Positions 61,454 through 64,000 of a stretch of 64,000 bases of DNA are shown one piece after another. This DNA is from Planctomycetota bacterium (GTDB taxonomy: Bacteria; Planctomycetota; JAJSAM01; JAJVHW01), in the NCBI GenBank assembly GCA_024280885.1, contig JAJRPF010000024.1, positions 1-64,000 on the forward strand. The letters run 5' to 3'. How positions within the stretch are numbered: position 1 is the stretch's first letter; the number at the start of each line of letters is the position of its first letter. The notes beneath the pieces are model-generated. The model had not been told where the DNA came from, made no database searches, and worked only from the letters and a program-made list of their open reading frames with translations. The position numbers were made by a program, and so were the translations under genes.

Positions 61454-61921
61454 ATGACCCGACGTCTCCTTGCCATCCTGCCGCTGCTGGTTCTGTTCCT
61501 CGCGGGCTGCTCCTCCCTGCCGACGGCTTCGACCGGCGGCGCCGCGGACCGTCCCGGCGTGCCTCTGCAGGAGGATCAGGAAGCCCAGGACGCGGCTGAC
61601 GAGCTTGACGACGGCCGGCAGGGCCTCGGCTTCGGCGACTACGCCATGACGGTCCCGAAGAACATCGTCTGGTGGCCGTGGAAGATCATCGGTGGCACGG
61701 GTAAGGGCTTCGTGGACGGGATCGGCGCTGGCTTCGACGAGAACCGCCTGCCGGTTCTGGGGCTGCTCTTCTCGCCGTTGAATGCTGCGATCGGGCTCGT
61801 GACCGGCTTTGGCACGGGCATCATCTCGGCCCCAGGCGCGATCGGTCCCCGCACGAACTTCAGCCGGACGTTGGACATCCCGACGCAACGTCCGACCCCG
61901 ATCTGGTGGCTCCCGAACTAA
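61454..61921 (+). CDS. Lipoprotein of unknown function
   Basis: A 155-residue lipoprotein (signal RRLLAILPLLVLFLAGC, Cys18). An upstream ATG at 61406 would lengthen the N-terminus. The mature part has an acidic stretch (EDQEAQDAADELDDG) then a Trp/Gly-rich segment (NIVWWPWKIIGGTGKGF) and two hydrophobic Gly-rich segments, ending in TPIWWLPN. This looks like a small envelope protein. No family recognised. Confidence 0.65.
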   Translation: MTRRLLAILPLLVLFLAGCSSLPTASTGGAADRPGVPLQEDQEAQDAADELDDGRQGLGFGDYAMTVPKNIVWWPWKIIGGTGKGFVDGIGAGFDENRLPVLGLLFSPLNAAIGLVTGFGTGIISAPGAIGPRTNFSRTLDIPTQRPTPIWWLPN

Positions 61922-61923
61922 CG

Positions 61924-62631
61924 ATGCGGCCTCTCCCGTCTGTCATCGTCATCCTGGTCGCGAGTGCAATCGCCAGCGCGATCGTTGCGGGCTGCGGCCC
62001 GCGCGACGCTCCCCCCGCACCACCGACACCGGCATCCGCGCCCGCTGTGCTGGGCGAGAAAGTCTTCCCCGTGGAGCGGGCAAGCGTGCTCGACAACTCC
62101 GGGCGCGACGAATGGCAACGCCCACGCGAAGTGGTCGCCGCCCTCGAGATCGAGCCGGGCGCGCACATCGCTGACATCGGCTGCGGAACCGGCTACTTCG
62201 CCGTGCACTTCGTGCGCGCAACGGGACCGACGGGACGCGTGCTCGCCGTGGACATCCAGCAGGGCATGCTCGACGCCTTCGAGGGGCGGCTCGCTGCCGA
62301 CGACCGCAAGCGCGTCGACCTGCGCCTGTCGCAACCCGATCGACCGCTGGAACCGACCGACGCGGTCGACCTCGTCTTCTGCGCAAATACCCTGCACGAG
62401 GTGGACGATGCAGCCGCGTTCATGCAGTGCCTCGCCGACGGCCTCGCGCCGGGCGGACGCCTCGCGATCCTCGAGTGGCTACCGAAGAAGACTCCCTTCG
62501 GCCCGCCGCTCGAACACCGACTCGCGCCGGATCGCATCACGCAACTCGCCGAGTCCGCGGGCCTACGTCTGGATCGCGACGTCGACATCCTCGAGATGCA
62601 GTCGTTCCTGATCTACCGCAAGCCGCAGTAG
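61924..62631 (+). CDS. Class I SAM-methyltransferase-like lipoprotein
   Basis: A 235-residue protein with an N-terminal lipoprotein signal (SVIVILVASAIASAIVAGC, Cys24) followed by a Pro/Ala-rich linker and a class I methyltransferase fold: motif I ADIGCGTGYFAVHF (about 82-95), acidic end of strand 2 in VLAVDIQQGML, motif IV VDLVFCANTLHEV, and LAPGGRLAILEW. Because SAM is cytosolic, a secreted copy is unexpected. Either the leader is not cleaved and anchors the enzyme on the inner face, or the domain has another role. It starts 2 bases after the preceding lipoprotein stop. Confidence 0.75.
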   Translation: MRPLPSVIVILVASAIASAIVAGCGPRDAPPAPPTPASAPAVLGEKVFPVERASVLDNSGRDEWQRPREVVAALEIEPGAHIADIGCGTGYFAVHFVRATGPTGRVLAVDIQQGMLDAFEGRLAADDRKRVDLRLSQPDRPLEPTDAVDLVFCANTLHEVDDAAAFMQCLADGLAPGGRLAILEWLPKKTPFGPPLEHRLAPDRITQLAESAGLRLDRDVDILEMQSFLIYRKPQ

Positions 62632-62718
62632 CGCGCGCTCTCGCGGATCCGTCCGGATCCTTCCGGAGTCCCGGCGCCGCCTCTCGTCTTGATTGCCTCT
62701 GGAGAGAGCTTGGTCTCT

Positions 62719-62797
62719 CGGATCGTACCCGGGCGTCGGCGGTCCAACTGGCCTCGACGAGAGGCATCGTTGCTCCGCCGCCGACCGGGGACGGCGG
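62719..62797. repeat. Dispersed repeat, copy B
   Basis: Reverse-complement relative of 55209-55285, with the same order of conserved blocks (GATCGTACCCGGGCGTCGG, then GTTGCTCCGCCGCCGACCGG). It sits in the 354-bp gap before the MarR gene. The stretch from 62798 to about 62960 contains GC-rich inverted fragments but nothing I can name. Confidence 0.7.
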
Positions 62798-62971
62798 CGC
62801 GTTTCTTCGCCAGCAAGCCCACGCTGTCCCCGTCGAGAGGCGGACCGCGGGCGTCGCCGCAGTCAAGCCAGTCGTGCCGCCCATCGCCGAGTACCCTCCA
62901 CGACCGGGGCTCCGCGCAGGTTGAAGAGGTGTCGCTCGCCGAATCTCACCTTGACGCAACTCGCGGATGGT

Positions 62972-62981
62972 TGTATATACA
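62972..62981. promoter_or_regulatory. Candidate MarR operator, site 1
   Basis: Perfect 10-bp palindrome TGTATATACA, 4 bases before the GTG start of the MarR gene, AT-rich in otherwise GC-rich DNA. The same sequence lies just before the next gene's start (63431). No Shine-Dalgarno sequence is present, so a repressor here would also cover the translation start region. Confidence 0.6.
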
Positions 62982-62985
62982 TCAT

Positions 62986-63399
62986 GTGCCCGATCCCCGA
63001 CGCGCCGCGCGACACATCGCCAACGAATGCTACGGCGTGCGCGTGCGTGCGCTCTCGCGGGTCGTTTCGCGTATCTACGACGAGGAACTGCGCCACCTCG
63101 GCATCAAGATGAGTCAGCTCAACGTGTTGGTCTTCGCCACACTGCGGCCCGGCAGCCGCGCGGCTGACGTCAGCGAGCGCCTGCACATCGAGAAGTCCAC
63201 CGTCAGTCGCAACCTCGCGCGCATGGAGAGTCGCGGGTGGATCAAGACGTCCGAGGGGATCACCGTAACGCGAGCGGGAGAGCAACTCTTCGAGCAGGCG
63301 GTGCCCGCGTGGCGCCGCGCGCAGAAGCGCGTCCGTGCTGAGCTGGGAGTGGCGGCAGCCGAATCGCTCGTCTCCGCCGCAGGGGAGCTTCTGCGCTGA
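62986..63399 (+). CDS. MarR-family transcriptional regulator
   Basis: A 137-residue winged-helix regulator. The helix-turn-helix and wing are in SQLNVLVFATLRPGSRAADV, HIEKSTVSRNLARMESRGWI and TVTRAGEQLF. The GTG at 62986 is the start, following the palindrome TGTATATACA; an ATG two bases upstream is in another frame. MarR proteins bind short palindromes as dimers and usually respond to small molecules. The same palindrome before the following gene suggests autoregulation and control of that gene. Confidence 0.85.
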   Translation: MPDPRRAARHIANECYGVRVRALSRVVSRIYDEELRHLGIKMSQLNVLVFATLRPGSRAADVSERLHIEKSTVSRNLARMESRGWIKTSEGITVTRAGEQLFEQAVPAWRRAQKRVRAELGVAAAESLVSAAGELLR

Positions 63400-63430
63400 C
63401 CCGCCCGTCTTCTCTATTTACCCTCGAGGT

Positions 63431-63440
63431 TGTATATACA
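63431..63440. promoter_or_regulatory. Candidate MarR operator, site 2
   Basis: Second copy of TGTATATACA, 2 bases before the ATG of the QueG-like gene. Its flanks also match site 1 (GGT before the palindrome, and an ATG a few bases after it). As at site 1, there is no Shine-Dalgarno sequence before the start. Confidence 0.6.
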
Positions 63441-63442
63441 CC

Positions 63443-64000
63443 ATGAGCAGCGCAACTCTGACCCCGACCCACCTCACCGCCGCGCAGATCCGCGAGGTGT
63501 GCATCGAGGCGGGCGCCGACGATGTCGGCTTCGTGTCGATCGAGCGCCCCGAGGTCGCCGATCAACTCGAGGACATCCGCACGCTCCTGCCGACCGCCCG
63601 CACGCTGATCGCGTTCGTCGTCCGCATGAATCGCGAGCCGATCCGCACGCCCGCACGATCGCTGGCGAACATGGAGTTCCACGAGACGGGAGATGTGGTG
63701 AACGAGGTCGGGCGGCGCGTCGTCACCCTCCTCGAGCGACGCGGCGTCCGCGCCATCAACCCGCCGATGGGCTTCCCGATGGAGATGGACCGCTTTCCGG
63801 GGAAGGTCTGGATGGTCTCGCACAAGCCGATCGCCGTCGCCGCCGGTCTTGGTCACATGGGTATTCATCGCATGGTGATCCACCCGAAGTTCGGCAACTT
63901 CATCCTGCTCGGGACGATCGTCACGGATCTCGAACTCGCAGCCGAAGAGGAAGGCGCGGCGATCGACTTCAACCCGTGTCTGGAGTGCAAGCTCTGCGTC
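63443..64000 (+). CDS. QueG-like iron-sulfur protein, partial
   Basis: The first 186 codons of a gene cut by the window edge, starting at the ATG at 63443. The sequence (ADDVGFVSIERPEVADQL, then LLPTARTLIAFVV, and AAGLGHMGIHRMVIHPKFG) matches the cobalamin-binding-like fold of epoxyqueuosine-reductase (QueG) relatives. It enters a ferredoxin-type cluster motif at CLECKLC just before the edge. Whether it is true QueG or one of the related reductases cannot be told without the C-terminus. It lies directly after the MarR gene and the second palindrome. Confidence 0.78.
   Translation, partial: MSSATLTPTHLTAAQIREVCIEAGADDVGFVSIERPEVADQLEDIRTLLPTARTLIAFVVRMNREPIRTPARSLANMEFHETGDVVNEVGRRVVTLLERRGVRAINPPMGFPMEMDRFPGKVWMVSHKPIAVAAGLGHMGIHRMVIHPKFGNFILLGTIVTDLELAAEEEGAAIDFNPCLECKLCV

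Noticed and set aside
1..64000. CRISPR arrays, tRNA or rRNA genes, insertion sequences or prophage genes
   Set aside because: I found no regularly spaced short repeats, no cloverleaf-like or rRNA-like sequence, and no transposase, integrase or phage structural motifs in any frame. A covariance-model search could still reveal a small RNA.

Overview
A GC-rich (roughly two-thirds G+C), gene-dense bacterial chromosome segment with about 50 genes and no phage, insertion sequence, CRISPR, rRNA or tRNA that I could see. The gene set includes a Ser/Thr kinase carrying a C-terminal SUMF1 (formylglycine-enzyme-like) domain, an ECF sigma factor with an anti-sigma/FecR-like partner, McsA/McsB, MurD, and many large secreted or lipoprotein products of unknown function. 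This fits a Planctomycetota-like organism best. Myxococcota or a related environmental lineage is the main alternative. The assignment is inference from gene content only.

Layout. 1-11.6 kb: DinB-like protein, secreted IPT/TIG protein, homocysteine methyltransferase/MTHFR fusion, an oversized GlmS-family protein, agmatinase and a secreted esterase. 11.6-17.8 kb: a tungstate/molybdate cofactor island made of a JAMM peptidase divergent from tupABC, a MoaD-MoeA fusion and a MoeA-PBP fusion. 17.8-25 kb: an MddA-like methyltransferase, a thioredoxin-like gene with an in-frame TGA that looks like a selenocysteine codon (plus a frameshift), and two large secreted proteins. 25-30.6 kb: two 238-bp tandem repeats, an aldehyde:ferredoxin oxidoreductase (a tungsten/molybdenum enzyme family), ThiI, a thioredoxin-like protein and a Rieske protein. 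30.6-43.2 kb: ECF sigma/anti-sigma pair, then a tightly coupled run of kinase-SUMF1, lipoprotein, beta-helix and NHL-repeat genes. 43.4-52.4 kb: ABC-2 exporter pair, glycosyltransferase, LytS/LytTR two-component pair, lipoprotein and a CPBP protease remnant. 52.4-64 kb: HEAT-repeat protein, sulfotransferase, small proteins, PEGA lipoprotein, murD-mcsA-mcsB, an exported methyltransferase-like lipoprotein, and a MarR regulator with a QueG-like gene that share a palindrome.

How the genes fit together. The clearest functional theme is W/Mo-pterin metabolism. TupABC would import the oxyanion and two MoeA-type proteins would insert it. The aldehyde oxidoreductase 8 kb away is a plausible client, and a JAMM protease sits where it could free MoaD from its fusion. 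The second theme is envelope and secretion: many signal peptides and lipoboxes, and a kinase operon whose neighbours are all predicted to be exported.

Non-coding structure is rich. At least four families of palindromic or dispersed repeats occur, and several copies begin within a few bases of a stop codon. Antisense and alternate-frame open frames are very common because of the high GC and were excluded.
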